Below, one piece after another: positions 44,289 to 53,436 of a stretch of DNA of 64,000 bases. The stretch covers positions 1-64,000 of the forward strand of contig NZ_QCYG01000011.1 in assembly GCF_003072065.1 (NCBI RefSeq), in the 5' to 3' direction. This stretch comes from Thalassorhabdomicrobium marinisediminis (GTDB taxonomy: Bacteria > Pseudomonadota > Alphaproteobacteria > Rhodobacterales > Rhodobacteraceae). The notes under the pieces are model-generated. The model was not told where the DNA came from, did not search any database, and saw only the letters and a program-made list of their open reading frames with translations. Position 1 is the stretch's first letter. Each line of letters starts with the position of its first letter. Both the position numbers and the translations under genes were made by a program.

Positions 44289-45008
44289 ATGAAGACAGAA
44301 CACATCTCATCGGCGTTCGACGCGGATCTGGAACACATTCAAGCGCTCATGCTGCGCATGGGCGGGTTGGTCGAAACCGCGTTGCACGATGCCATGACCG
44401 CCCTGCAGCAGGGCGATCTTGAACTGGCCGAACGGGTCAAGGCCGGGGACCGGGTAATCGACGATCTGGAACTCGAAATCGGCGCGGAGGTCGAACGCGT
44501 CATCGCATTGCGTGCGCCCACCGCGGGCGACCTGCGGACCGTTCTGTCGGTGTTGACCATGGCCAGCACGCTGGAACGCTGCGGCGATTACGCCCGCAAC
44601 ATGGCGAAACGGATGCGGGTGCTGGAGCAATTCCGCTATGCCTCGACCCTGAATGGCACGTTGCGCCGCATGTCGCGCGTGGTGGAAAGCATGCTGGCCG
44701 ACGCGCTGGATGCCTATGTCTCGCGCGATCTGGACAAGGCGCGCGACGTCATCGACCGGGATCTTGAGGTCGATCAGCTCTACAATTCGCTGTTTCGCGA
44801 ACTGCTGACCCATATGATGGAAGATCCCCGCACCATCGCCCCGGCAATGCACCTCCACTTCATCGCCAAGAACATTGAACGGGTGGGTGATCATGCGACG
44901 AACCTGTCGGAACAGGCGATCTATCTTGTCACCGGCGAGCGGCCCGATGACGCGCGGCCCAAGCAGGATGTGACCTCGCTCAACCTGTCGGACCTGCGCG
45001 ATGGCTGA
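44289..45008 (+). CDS. phoU: Phosphate signalling protein PhoU
   Basis: A 239-residue all-helical protein made of two PhoU repeats, each with the metal-binding pattern: CGDYARNMAKR in the first and IERVGDHATNLSEQAIYL in the second. PhoU links the Pst transporter to PhoR and keeps the Pho regulon off when phosphate is plentiful. It starts nine bases after pstB and overlaps phoB by eight bases. Length is normal. Confidence 0.93.
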   Translation: MKTEHISSAFDADLEHIQALMLRMGGLVETALHDAMTALQQGDLELAERVKAGDRVIDDLELEIGAEVERVIALRAPTAGDLRTVLSVLTMASTLERCGDYARNMAKRMRVLEQFRYASTLNGTLRRMSRVVESMLADALDAYVSRDLDKARDVIDRDLEVDQLYNSLFRELLTHMMEDPRTIAPAMHLHFIAKNIERVGDHATNLSEQAIYLVTGERPDDARPKQDVTSLNLSDLRDG

Positions 45009-45681
45009 CGGGGGCGAGCAGATATTGGTGGTCGAGGATGAACCCTCGCAGCTTGCGGTCCTCACCTACAACCTGCGCAAGGCCGGCTATCAGGTGCGCT
45101 GCGCCGGCGATGGTGAGGAAGCCGACCTCATGCTGCTTGAGCAGACGCCCGATCTTGTTCTTCTGGACTGGATGATGCCGGGCGTCTCGGGCTATGAGCT
45201 CGCCCGCCGCATCCGCGCGCGGCCGCAAACGCAGGACGTGCCGATCATCATGCTCACCGCGCGCGCCGAAGAGAATGACATCGTGCGCGGGCTGGATGTC
45301 GGGGCGCATGATTACATGACGAAGCCCTATTCGGTGGCGGAATTGCTGGCCCGCGTGCGGGCCGCCCTCAGGCGCAACGGAGGGGGCGGCGCTGAGACGA
45401 TCCGCGTCGCCGGAATCGAGATGAACACCGGGACCCACCGCGTGCATGTGGCCGGACAAGAGGTCGCCCTTGGCCCGCTGGAGTTCAAGCTCCTCCGCAC
45501 GCTGATGGAACGGCCGGACCGTGTTTTCGAGCGCGAGCAATTGCTCGACCGGGTCTGGGGTCGCGATCTTTACGTGGAAAGCCGCACGGTCGACGTCCAC
45601 ATCAGCCGCTTGCGCAAATCTCTGGGACCCGAGGCCAGCCGCCTGCGCACGGTGCGCGGGAAAGGCTATGCCATCGGCTAG
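45001..45681 (+). CDS. phoB: Phosphate regulon response regulator PhoB
   Basis: A 226-residue OmpR-type regulator. The receiver domain (about 7-122) has the acidic pair VVEDEPSQ, phosphoacceptor Asp in LVLLDWMMPG, Thr in IIMLTARAEE and Lys in DYMTKPYSV. The winged-helix effector (about 130-224) contains LGPLEFKLLRTLMERP and ESRTVDVHISRLRKSLG. Phosphorylated by PhoR, it binds Pho boxes such as the one before pstS. It overlaps phoU, so transporter and regulator are co-expressed, giving positive feedback. Its last four bases overlap the convergent GMC gene. Confidence 0.93.
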   Translation: MADGGEQILVVEDEPSQLAVLTYNLRKAGYQVRCAGDGEEADLMLLEQTPDLVLLDWMMPGVSGYELARRIRARPQTQDVPIIMLTARAEENDIVRGLDVGAHDYMTKPYSVAELLARVRAALRRNGGGGAETIRVAGIEMNTGTHRVHVAGQEVALGPLEFKLLRTLMERPDRVFEREQLLDRVWGRDLYVESRTVDVHISRLRKSLGPEASRLRTVRGKGYAIG

Positions 45682-47294
45682 GGCCTGCGGCCCATGATCA
45701 TGTCCGCTGCCTTCTCGGCGATCATCACCACGGGCGATGCGGTGTTGCCAGAAACGATCTTTGGCATGATCGAAGCATCCACGACCCGCAGACCGTCCAG
45801 CCCGTGCACACGCAACTGCGTGTCGACCACCGCCCCCGGATCACTGCCCATCTTGCAGGTGCCGACGGGGTGGAAAATCGTCGTTGCTATATCACCCACC
45901 GCGTCAAGTATCGCCGCATCATCGGCGCGGGCCGGGCCGGGCAGGATTTCTTCGGGGCTGTACCGCTCAAGCGCGCGGGCGGTCATGATCTGGCGCGCCT
46001 GTTTGACCGAGGCGACCGCCACACGGCGATCCTTCTCGGCCGACAGGTAGTTCAGGCGAATCTCGGGCTGTTCGTCCTGCGCGGGGGACGCGATGTGGCT
46101 CGCGCCGACGCTTTCGGGGCGCAGATTGCAGACCGACACCGTGATCGCCGGAAAGGGATGCAGCGGGTCGCCCAGCTTGTCTGTGGACAGCGGCTGCACG
46201 TGATATTCCAGATCCGGCGTCGCCATGGCGGGATCGGACTTGGTGAAGATGCCGAACTGACTGGGCGCCATCGACATCGGCCCCGAGCGCGTCAGCCCGT
46301 AGTGTGCCGCGATTTTCGCTTTGCCGATCAGGCTGTTGGCCATGGTGTTGAGCGTCTTGGCGTTCTGCACCTTGAACACGGTGCGGATTTGCAGATGGTC
46401 TTGCAGGTTCTCGCCCACGCCGGGGCTGTCGTGGCGCGGCGTGATGCCGTGGGCGGCGAGCACGTCGGGCTGACCGATGCCCGACAGCTCAATGATCTTG
46501 GGCGAGTTGATCGCCCCCGCCGCCAGCAACACCTCGCCCCGCGCCATCGCGCGGAACGTCTGCCCCTTGCGGCGAAACTGCACGCCGCGCACCTGCTGCC
46601 CCTCAAGGATCAGGTGATCCGTATGGGCATGGGTCAGCACCCGCAGGTTGGGCCGTTTCATTGCCGGACGCAGAAACCCGCGCGCGGTATTCCAGCGCAC
46701 GCCGTTCTTCTGGTTCACCTCGAAAAAGCCGGACCCTTCGTTGTTCCCATCATTGAAGTCCGCACGCGGCTGGATGCCGAACTCTTTCGCGCCCTCCTGC
46801 ACCGCTTTCAGAATGTCCCACTTCATCCGTTGCGGTGCGACCTTCCATTGGCCACCGGCGCGGTGCATCTCGCTGTCGCCGCCGTGGTGATCCTCTGATT
46901 TCAGGAAATAGGGCAACACATCGTCCCAGCCCCAGCCGGTATTGCCCAACTGCCGCCAATGATCGTAATCCGCCGCCTGCCCGCGCATGTAGATCATGCC
47001 GTTGACCGAGGAACAGCCGCCCAGAACCTTGCCCCGTGGATAGGTCAGCGACCGTCCATTCAAGCCTGCTTCGGGTGCGGTTGTCATCATCCAGTCGGTG
47101 CGCGGATTGCCGATGCAGTACAGATAGCCCACGGGGATGCGCACCCAGTGGTAGTTGTCCGACCCGCCCGCCTCAAGCAGCAGCACCCGCGTCTTCGGGT
47201 CCTCACTTAGCCGATTGGCCAGCACGCAGCCGGCGGTGCCCGCCCCGACGATGATGTAATCATACTCGCCCTCAAGCGGTGTCGTCCCTGTCAT
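45678..47294 (-). CDS. GMC family FAD-dependent oxidoreductase
   Basis: A 538-residue flavoenzyme. The FAD-binding Rossmann motif is YDYIIVGAGTAGCVLANRL. GMC signature 1 is YPRGKVLGGCSSVNGMIYMRG and signature 2 is AAGAINSPKIIELSGIG; both are quoted partly to mark positions. The catalytic His and Asn are in TIFHPVGTCKMG and VSGNTASPVVMIAE. The family oxidises alcohols, choline or sugars; choline dehydrogenase and alcohol dehydrogenase subgroups cannot be separated by eye. It is the last gene after an amino-acid-type ABC operon and a broken sugar-kinase gene, which suggests a sugar or polyol substrate. Confidence 0.9.
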   Translation of the reverse strand: MTGTTPLEGEYDYIIVGAGTAGCVLANRLSEDPKTRVLLLEAGGSDNYHWVRIPVGYLYCIGNPRTDWMMTTAPEAGLNGRSLTYPRGKVLGGCSSVNGMIYMRGQAADYDHWRQLGNTGWGWDDVLPYFLKSEDHHGGDSEMHRAGGQWKVAPQRMKWDILKAVQEGAKEFGIQPRADFNDGNNEGSGFFEVNQKNGVRWNTARGFLRPAMKRPNLRVLTHAHTDHLILEGQQVRGVQFRRKGQTFRAMARGEVLLAAGAINSPKIIELSGIGQPDVLAAHGITPRHDSPGVGENLQDHLQIRTVFKVQNAKTLNTMANSLIGKAKIAAHYGLTRSGPMSMAPSQFGIFTKSDPAMATPDLEYHVQPLSTDKLGDPLHPFPAITVSVCNLRPESVGASHIASPAQDEQPEIRLNYLSAEKDRRVAVASVKQARQIMTARALERYSPEEILPGPARADDAAILDAVGDIATTIFHPVGTCKMGSDPGAVVDTQLRVHGLDGLRVVDASIMPKIVSGNTASPVVMIAEKAADMIMGRRP

Positions 47295-47336
47295 TCCCGC
47301 GCTCCCTTTGCTGCGCTTCTATCCGGCGCGATTGGC

Positions 47337-47579
47337 CTATTGGGTGGCCCAGAACCCCTGCATCGCTTCGGTCAGGCCCAGATAGGTCCGATAGCGCGCG
47401 GCGTAATGCTCCTGCATCACGGGGTCGGGATCAAACACCTGTTTGACCCGCGTCATCCGCGCCAGCCCCTCTTCGTAGTTGGCCACGCAACCGGTGGCGA
47501 CTGCAACCCCGGGGAGGCCTATGCGCGCCGCAATACCCAGGAAACTCTTCAGCCGAATCAGATGTCGGCTCCGCATCAC
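47337..47579 (-). pseudogene. C-terminal fragment of an FGGY-family sugar kinase
   Basis: Eighty codons ending IGLPGVAVATGCVANYEEGLARM then TRVKQVFDPDPVMQEHYAARY, the usual C-terminal end of FGGY carbohydrate kinases such as xylulokinase-like proteins. The rest of the kinase, some 400 residues including the ATP-binding site, is absent. What remains cannot be active. It sits between the ABC ATPase gene and the GMC gene on the same strand, so the operon probably once imported, oxidised and phosphorylated a sugar or polyol. Confidence 0.65.
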
Positions 47580-47669
47580 CGTTGATCACGTCCCGGTAGC
47601 GCTGTGCCTCGGTGGCCCCAGTCTCCCCGCCGGGGACGTGCTCGGGGCCTGCGGGCCCGTGATCCGGGG

Positions 47670-48431
47670 CTAGACCGCGCCGGTCTTCTCAACCCGGCGC
47701 AGGAAGGCCTGCGTTCGGGGGTCTTGCGGTGCGTTGAGCACCTGCGCGGGCGGGCCTTGCTCTACGATCTGCCCGCCGGTCATGAAGATGATCCGGTCGG
47801 CAATCTCGCGCGCGAATTGCATCTCGTGGGTGACGATCAGCATGGTCTGCCGCCGTTCGGCCACGCGCCGCATGAGGTCGAGCACCTCACCCACCCATTC
47901 GGGATCCAGCGCCGAGGTCGGCTCATCGAACAGCATCAGATCGGCGTCGAGCGCCATGGCGCGACCGATGCCGACCCGTTGCTGCTGGCCCCCGGACAGC
48001 GCGGCCGGATAGGCATCCGCTTTCTCAAGCAGGCCGGTTTCGCGAAGCGTCTCATCAGCGCGCGCGTTCGCTTCGGCCCGAGTCAGGCCTTTGACGGTGA
48101 CCAGCGCTTGCGTGATATTCTCGCGCGCGGTCTTGTTGGCAAAGAGCGCGTAGTTCTGGAACACGAAGGCAGTGCGGCGCCGCAATGCCAGAATATCGCG
48201 CCGCGACGCCGAGGCCGCATCCACCGCCAGATCGCCCACCCGGATCGTTCCCGCATCGGGCCGGTCGAGAAAATTGATGCACCGCAGCAACGTCGATTTC
48301 CCTGTTCCGGAGGGTCCGATAACCACCACCCGTTCGCCCGGGGCGATGTCGAGAGAGATGTCGCGCAGCACCGGCGCGGATGCGAAGGCCTTGCTCAGTC
48401 CCGAGATCGATATTCCGTCTGCCTGTGTCAT
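47670..48431 (-). CDS. Polar amino acid-type ABC transporter ATPase
   Basis: A 253-residue ATPase with Walker A IGPSGTGKSTLLRCINFLDR, Q-loop FVFQNYALFANKTARENI, signature [15 protein letters not shown], Walker B LMLFDEPTSALDPEW and H-loop IVTHEMQFAREIADR. The start overlaps the permease stop as ATGA. The frame is open upstream but only inside the permease. It belongs to the GlnQ/HisP group. About 90 bases separate its stop from the FGGY kinase fragment. Confidence 0.9.
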   Translation of the reverse strand: MTQADGISISGLSKAFASAPVLRDISLDIAPGERVVVIGPSGTGKSTLLRCINFLDRPDAGTIRVGDLAVDAASASRRDILALRRRTAFVFQNYALFANKTARENITQALVTVKGLTRAEANARADETLRETGLLEKADAYPAALSGGQQQRVGIGRAMALDADLMLFDEPTSALDPEWVGEVLDLMRRVAERRQTMLIVTHEMQFAREIADRIIFMTGGQIVEQGPPAQVLNAPQDPRTQAFLRRVEKTGAV

Positions 48432-49102
48432 CGCGCGTAGGCCTTGTTGAGGTAGGTTTCCAGATGTCGCTGAGCGAAGGACAAGGCTTCGACCATCACC
48501 CAATACAGCGCCGCCACCACTAAAAACGCCTCGAAATACAGAAAACTCCCAGCGGCTTCCTTCTGCGTCGCCCCCATAAGCTCGGTCACCCCCAGCGTGA
48601 ACGCAAGCGACGTGCCTTTGATCATGTCGATGAAATAGTTCACCAGCGTTGGCGCCGCGACGCGGGCGGCCTGAGGCAGGATGATCTGCCGCATCATCTG
48701 GCTTTGGGTCATACCCACGGCCTGCGCGGCTTCCCATTGGCTGCGATCCACGCCAAGGATCGCCGCGCGGATGCTTTCGGCCATATAGGCCGAGAAATGC
48801 AGCGTCAGCCCCATGATCGTCGCGGTGACCCCGTCGATCGTGGTGAGAAAGGACAGCACCTGCGGCAACCCGTAGTAGAACAGGAAAAGCTGCACCAACA
48901 GCGGCGTGCCGCGAAAGAAGCTGATGAACAGACGCACGAAAAGGTCCAGCACCGGCACGCGGAACACCCGCTCTACCGCCAGAATCGACGCCAGCACAAG
49001 CGCGAAGGCCATGCCCACCAACGCCATGAACAGCGTCAGCGGGACATAGCCCAAAAGCACGGGGACAAGGTCCGCCATGTAGTCCAGATCAAGCCCCCGC
49101 AT
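48428..49102 (-). CDS. Polar amino acid-type ABC transporter permease
   Basis: A 224-residue permease of the HisM/GlnP family with four to five membrane segments (VLLGYVPLTLFMALVGMAFA). It carries the family motif FFRGTPLLVQLFLFYYGLPQ and the coupling loop EAAQAVGMTQSQMMRQIILP. Only one permease gene is present, so it probably forms a homodimer. It follows the binding-protein gene by five bases and precedes the ATPase with a four-base overlap. Confidence 0.9.
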   Translation of the reverse strand: MRGLDLDYMADLVPVLLGYVPLTLFMALVGMAFALVLASILAVERVFRVPVLDLFVRLFISFFRGTPLLVQLFLFYYGLPQVLSFLTTIDGVTATIMGLTLHFSAYMAESIRAAILGVDRSQWEAAQAVGMTQSQMMRQIILPQAARVAAPTLVNYFIDMIKGTSLAFTLGVTELMGATQKEAAGSFLYFEAFLVVAALYWVMVEALSFAQRHLETYLNKAYAR

Positions 49103-49107
49103 GGCGG

Positions 49108-49860
49108 CTATTCAGCGACGGTGATGTTAGCGCCGAACCACTTCTGAGAGATTTCGGCCAGCGTGCCGTCGTCTTTCAGGGTGGTGATCGCCGCATTGAT
49201 CCGGTCACGCAGGGCGCGGCCCTCGGCGTCGTCGCGGAACGGCAGGGCATTGCGGATTTCGCTGAAGGGTGCGCCGGCCAGCGCCAGCGGCAGCGGGCTT
49301 TCGGCAATCAACTGCGCCGAAGACACGCGGTCCATCACGAAGGCGTCCACGCGGCCAAGGGCCGTGTCCTGCGCAATGTTGCTCTCATAAGTCCGCACGT
49401 CGATCTCGTCCGCATTGGGCAGCGCGTTGAGCAGATCCTCGAAGTTCGAACCAAGGTTCACCGCCACGGTCTTGCCGCTCAGATCGTCCGGTCCGGTGAT
49501 GGCATCCTCGGCCCCGGCCTTGACCACCACCTGTGCGCCGTCGAAGACGTAAGGCTGGGAAAAGACGAACTTTTCCTCGCGCTCGGGGGTGATGGTGATC
49601 TGGTTGGCGATGGTGTCGATGCGGCCGGTCTCAAGCGCGCCGACCAGACCGGAGAAGGACATGGTGACGAAGTTCACCTCGTCCCCGGTCTCTGCGGCGA
49701 TGGCGTTCATAAAGTCGACCTCGAAGCCTTGCAGCTCGTCCAGCTTGACGAAAGTGAACGGGAAATAGCCGCCCGACATGCCCACGTTCAGCGTCTCGGC
49801 ATGGGCTGCGCCCAGAGAGGCGGACAAGGCGAGTGCGGCGATGGTAAACGATTTTTTCAT
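49108..49860 (-). CDS. Polar amino acid-type ABC solute-binding protein
   Basis: A 250-residue family-3 binding protein. The signal peptide is about residues 1-21 (ending AAHA). The mature chain has NVGMSGGYFPFTFVKLDELQ, then GFEVDFMNAIAAE and the ALETGRIDTIANQITITPER region typical of cystine/polar amino acid binders. GAGGAG precedes the ATG at 49860. First gene of a minus-strand operon with permease and ATPase, divergent from a GntR/FCD regulator. The ligand is unknown; the downstream kinase fragment and oxidoreductase hint that it may not be an amino acid. Confidence 0.9.
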   Translation of the reverse strand: MKKSFTIAALALSASLGAAHAETLNVGMSGGYFPFTFVKLDELQGFEVDFMNAIAAETGDEVNFVTMSFSGLVGALETGRIDTIANQITITPEREEKFVFSQPYVFDGAQVVVKAGAEDAITGPDDLSGKTVAVNLGSNFEDLLNALPNADEIDVRTYESNIAQDTALGRVDAFVMDRVSSAQLIAESPLPLALAGAPFSEIRNALPFRDDAEGRALRDRINAAITTLKDDGTLAEISQKWFGANITVAE

Positions 49861-50168
49861 GTGGTACTCCTCGTGTTCGCGCTGCACCTAACCCATCCGT
49901 CGGGGCCTTCAACCGGCCCACTGCAGAGAGGTTCAACGTCGTGAAATTCTCGCCCCAGCCGGAACGCCAACCCTCCGCAGGGACGCTTTGCAGAACGTTA
50001 TTTCAGCACGCTGACCGGTTTTTGGCCCATACCGGTCCGTTGTCCCCTATCTGGCCTCCAGCTTTCGCGGCCACAACGCGACTCACCCCGACCCCGCGCA
50101 TCGGCAAATGCTTTGCCTTTGCCGTGTGAATCCCACTATCCTGCATCCCAAGCGACGGGAGCAGGATC
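49861..50168. promoter_or_regulatory. Divergent control region with an inverted repeat
   Basis: About 308 bases between the binding-protein gene and the GntR/FCD gene. A perfect repeat GACCGGT (50013-50019), 11 bases, ACCGGTC (50031-50037) is the clearest symmetric element. It could be an operator or a transcript hairpin. No coding region is supported. Confidence 0.35.
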
Positions 50169-50876
50169 TTGACCACCCCAGAGACACTGGACATCCCCCT
50201 CAGCCCCATGGCTCAGGGCGCGACCGAGCAAGAGGCCGTCTATGCGCGGCTGCGCCATGGCATCATGATCGGGACCATCGCTCCGGGCACCACGCTGACG
50301 ATGCGGGGGCTCGCCGAAACGCTGGGGGTCAGCCCGACGCCGGTGCGCGAAGCGGTGCGCCGTCTGGGCTCCGAGAACGCGATCCAGATGCTGCCCAACC
50401 GGCGCATGACCATCCCGATGATGACCCTTGGCCGGTTCGAGGAACTGGTCGCCCTGCGGGTCGCCCTTGAGGTGCACGCTGCCGAACGCGCCCTGCCCTA
50501 TGTGTCGGACATCATGATCGACCAGCTTGAAGCGCTCGACCTGCAGATGGACCGCGCCATGGGGGAAGAGCGTCACGACGACCTGACGCTTCTCAATCAG
50601 GATTTCCACCGGCAACTCTATTCGGCCAACCCGCATCAGGTCTCGATCCCCGCCATCGAAAGCGTCTGGCTGCAATTGGGGCCGTTCCAGCGACAGGTCG
50701 TCAAGAACGTCAAGGAATTCTACGTCATAGACCGGCACAAGGAAATCGTCGCCGCCCTGCGCAGCCGCGATGTTGCGGCGCTCGTGGGGGCCATCGACAG
50801 CGATATTCGCGAAGGCATCAGCCGCAGCGGCCGTCGGGTTCTTGAACAGATGCGCGAAGCGACAAATCTGTTTTGA
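50169..50876 (+). CDS. GntR-family regulator with FCD domain
   Basis: A 235-residue transcription factor. The winged helix (about 15-85) has AVYARLRHGIMIGTIAPGTT and LAETLGVSPTPVREAVRRL. The FCD effector domain (about 90-225) has conserved metal-type residues in LLNQDFHRQLYSANPH and YVIDRHKEIVAAL. FCD regulators respond to organic or sugar acids. The start may be TTG 50169 (after GGGAGCAGGA) or ATG 50208. It is divergent from the ABC operon and probably controls it. Confidence 0.87.
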   Translation: MTTPETLDIPLSPMAQGATEQEAVYARLRHGIMIGTIAPGTTLTMRGLAETLGVSPTPVREAVRRLGSENAIQMLPNRRMTIPMMTLGRFEELVALRVALEVHAAERALPYVSDIMIDQLEALDLQMDRAMGEERHDDLTLLNQDFHRQLYSANPHQVSIPAIESVWLQLGPFQRQVVKNVKEFYVIDRHKEIVAALRSRDVAALVGAIDSDIREGISRSGRRVLEQMREATNLF

Positions 50877-51065
50877 AACGGGGGCCGCACGGGCGCGCAG
50901 GACGCGCCGAGCTTCGGCCGCTATGCAAAGCGAAAGGGTTTTGCGAGTCGGGAAATTTCAGTTGCCCGTATTGAACACCAAAGCGTTTTAACGGATGATG
51001 CCGTGGAATAGACCCGCACGGGGTCTTTGATTCATTTCACCCTCAATATTTCCCGGAGATCCGAT

Positions 51066-52508
51066 TTGTCAATTTCACCCGTAATTCTTTGTGGCGGTTC
51101 CGGCACACGGCTCTGGCCTCTCAGCCGTCAGTCCTATCCCAAGCAATTCAACCAGTTGATCGGAGAGACGTCGCTTTTTCAGCAAGCCGCCTTGCGTCTG
51201 TCTGACGGGGAAAACCTTTTCGCGCCGCCGATGGTGCTCACCGGCTCGGATTTCCGTTTTATCGTCTCCGAGCAATTGGACGCGATCGGCATTCCCCCGC
51301 AGGACATTCTGATCGAGCCCGACGCTCGCAATACCGCGCCTGCGGTTCTCGCGGCGGCTTTGCACCTGTCGGCCAGCGAGCCCGACGCCGTAATGCTGGT
51401 CGCCCCCGCCGACCACCTGATCCCCGACACCGCTGCCTTTGTCGCCAGCCTGAAGGCCGGGCTTAAAGCGGTCGAGGCCGGACAGCTCGTCACCTTCGGC
51501 ATCCGTCCGGACCGTCCGGAAACCGGCTTCGGCTATCTGCAGACCGCCACCCAGCCCGGTGCCGATGGCGCGGCGGTCCCGCTCGCCCGTTTTGTCGAAA
51601 AGCCCGATCTGGCCACCGCGCAAGAGATGATCGCGTCGGGGGACTATCTTTGGAACTCGGGCATTTTCCTGTTCCGCGCGCGTGACATCATCGCCGCCTA
51701 CGAAACCCACGCGCCCGAGCTTTATAGCGCGGTACAGGCCGCGGTCAGTGACGCGCATCGCGACCTGTCCTTCGTGCGTCTGGCACCTGAAGCTTGGTCG
51801 CGGATCGAGGATGTGTCGATCGACTACGCGGTGATGGAGAAGGCCGACAACCTGAGCGTCGTGCCCTTCATGGCGGAGTGGTCCGATCTTGGCGGCTGGG
51901 ATGCGATCTGGCGCCACGGCGCCCCCGATGCGGCCGGCGTGGTCGAGAACGGGCAGACGACCTCGATCGATTGCGAAGACACGCTGCTGCGCTCGGACAG
52001 CCCGCAGGTCGAACTCGTGGGGATCGGGCTGAAAAACATCGTCGCCGTGGCCATGAATGATGCGGTGCTCGTGGCCGATAAGGACCGCGTGCAGGACGTC
52101 AAAATCGCCGTGGACCGGCTGAAGAGCAAAAAGGCCAGTCAGGCGACACACCTGCCCATCGATCACCGGCCCTGGGGCTGGTTCGAATGTCTCGCCATCA
52201 GCGACCGGTTTCAGGTCAAGCGGATCCACGTCAATCCCGGCGCGGCGCTGAGCCTGCAGTCCCATGTGCATCGCTCCGAGCACTGGATCGTCGTCAGCGG
52301 CACGGCGAGAGTGACAGTGGATGACGAGGTGAAGCTCGTCTGCGAGAACGAAAGCGTCTATATTCCACTGGGCGCGGTTCACCGGATGGAGAACCCCGGC
52401 AAGGTGCCGATGGTCCTGATCGAAGTGCAGACCGGCGCCTATCTGGGTGAGGATGACATCATCCGGTATGAGGATGTCTATGCCCGGGGTGAGGGGGCGA
52501 AGGGCTAG
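51066..52508 (+). CDS. manC: Mannose-1-phosphate guanylyltransferase / mannose-6-phosphate isomerase
   Basis: A 480-residue bifunctional enzyme making GDP-mannose. The nucleotidyltransferase part (about 1-345) starts PVILCGGSGTRLWPLSRQSY with the pyrophosphorylase signature, and includes EPDARNTAPAVLAAAL and FVEKPD. The C-terminal cupin (about 360-470) has RPWGWFE, then NPGAALSLQSHVHRSEHWIV with metal ligands for the isomerase. I prefer TTG 51066, with GGAG seven bases upstream; another TTG at 51027 is in frame. It stands alone here, without other exopolysaccharide genes. Confidence 0.92.
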   Translation: MSISPVILCGGSGTRLWPLSRQSYPKQFNQLIGETSLFQQAALRLSDGENLFAPPMVLTGSDFRFIVSEQLDAIGIPPQDILIEPDARNTAPAVLAAALHLSASEPDAVMLVAPADHLIPDTAAFVASLKAGLKAVEAGQLVTFGIRPDRPETGFGYLQTATQPGADGAAVPLARFVEKPDLATAQEMIASGDYLWNSGIFLFRARDIIAAYETHAPELYSAVQAAVSDAHRDLSFVRLAPEAWSRIEDVSIDYAVMEKADNLSVVPFMAEWSDLGGWDAIWRHGAPDAAGVVENGQTTSIDCEDTLLRSDSPQVELVGIGLKNIVAVAMNDAVLVADKDRVQDVKIAVDRLKSKKASQATHLPIDHRPWGWFECLAISDRFQVKRIHVNPGAALSLQSHVHRSEHWIVVSGTARVTVDDEVKLVCENESVYIPLGAVHRMENPGKVPMVLIEVQTGAYLGEDDIIRYEDVYARGEGAKG

Positions 52509-52743
52509 CCGCGCAGCCTTGACGCGCCCCCGAACCGTCTGACAAGGACCGCGCAGGATGTGCGGGCGGCGCGCGCGCGATCCGGAACGAACTGACGAAC
52601 CGCGAGGTTTAATTTTAGCTGGTTCGCCTGCGCGTCTCTGAGAGGGATTGGATATTGATGGTTTGGGTATCGACAAAATCGCACAAGATCAAAATCTTGC
52701 GCGCCGTCCTTCATGTTTCGGCACCGATCCGCAGGAGGGTGCT

Positions 52744-53241
52744 GTGACAAAAACCATGGACACATTCGCCCCGGACAACGACCCGCGCGCCTTTCGAGAT
52801 GCCTTGGGGGCCTATGCCACCGGGGTCACAGTTGTGACCGTGCCTTCTGAGGACGGCCCCATCGGGATCACCGCGAACAGTTTCGCCTCGGTCTCGCTCG
52901 ACCCGCCATTGGTGCTTTGGTCCCCCGCGAAATCATCCAACCGTTTCAAATACTTCTCAGGCGCTCCTCATTTCGCGATCCACGTGCTGGACGGCCACCA
53001 GCAGACGGTCTGCGACGGCTTCACCCGCGACCGCGCCGCTTTCGGCTCGCTGGACTGGCAGCCGGATGAAAACGGCGTGCCGCTCATCGAAGGTTGTCTG
53101 GCACGGTTTGAATGCAGCTTGGAAGCAGAGCATGACGGCGGGGATCACACGATCATCATAGGCCGCGTGACCCGTGCCAGCGCCCGCTCGGGCCTGCCGC
53201 TGCTGTTTCAGGCCGGGCGCTTTGTCTCCCTTAAAGGTTAA
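52744..53241 (+). CDS. Flavin reductase domain protein
   Basis: A 165-residue FMN-binding split-barrel protein: ALGAYATGVTVVTVPSEDG, then GITANSFASVSLDPPLVLWS, and HTIIIGRVTRA. These proteins reduce FMN or FAD with NAD(P)H, often as the small partner of two-component monooxygenases. No monooxygenase gene lies nearby, so its partner is elsewhere. GTG 52744 follows GGAGG by five bases and is a better start than the first in-frame ATG four codons on; the long upstream extension lacks signals. Confidence 0.87.
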   Translation: MTKTMDTFAPDNDPRAFRDALGAYATGVTVVTVPSEDGPIGITANSFASVSLDPPLVLWSPAKSSNRFKYFSGAPHFAIHVLDGHQQTVCDGFTRDRAAFGSLDWQPDENGVPLIEGCLARFECSLEAEHDGGDHTIIIGRVTRASARSGLPLLFQAGRFVSLKG

Positions 53242-53381
53242 TATCAAGTACGACTGATAAGCAATTGGTTTAGAATTATAAAGTGACGCCTCCCTAGCGT
53301 GGATCCAGCGGCTTCTCTGGACGTTTTAACACAGGCGCGATGCTTTAACTTCTCTGGACGCCGCACAGGAATTCAGAGGGC

Positions 53382-53407
53382 GGAACCATCCGGCGCGCGC
53401 GCACGTT
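53382..53407 (+). promoter_or_regulatory. Candidate EcfG-type promoter
   Basis: GGAAC, 17 bases, CGTT, placed 30 bases before the DUF1206 start codon. This matches the general-stress sigma factor EcfG consensus of alphaproteobacteria (GGAAC-N16/17-CGTT). Many Rhodobacteraceae are reported to lack that system, so this may be chance. Confidence 0.3.
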
Positions 53408-53436
53408 TCTCTTGCATCCTGTCAAAGAGAGATCCC

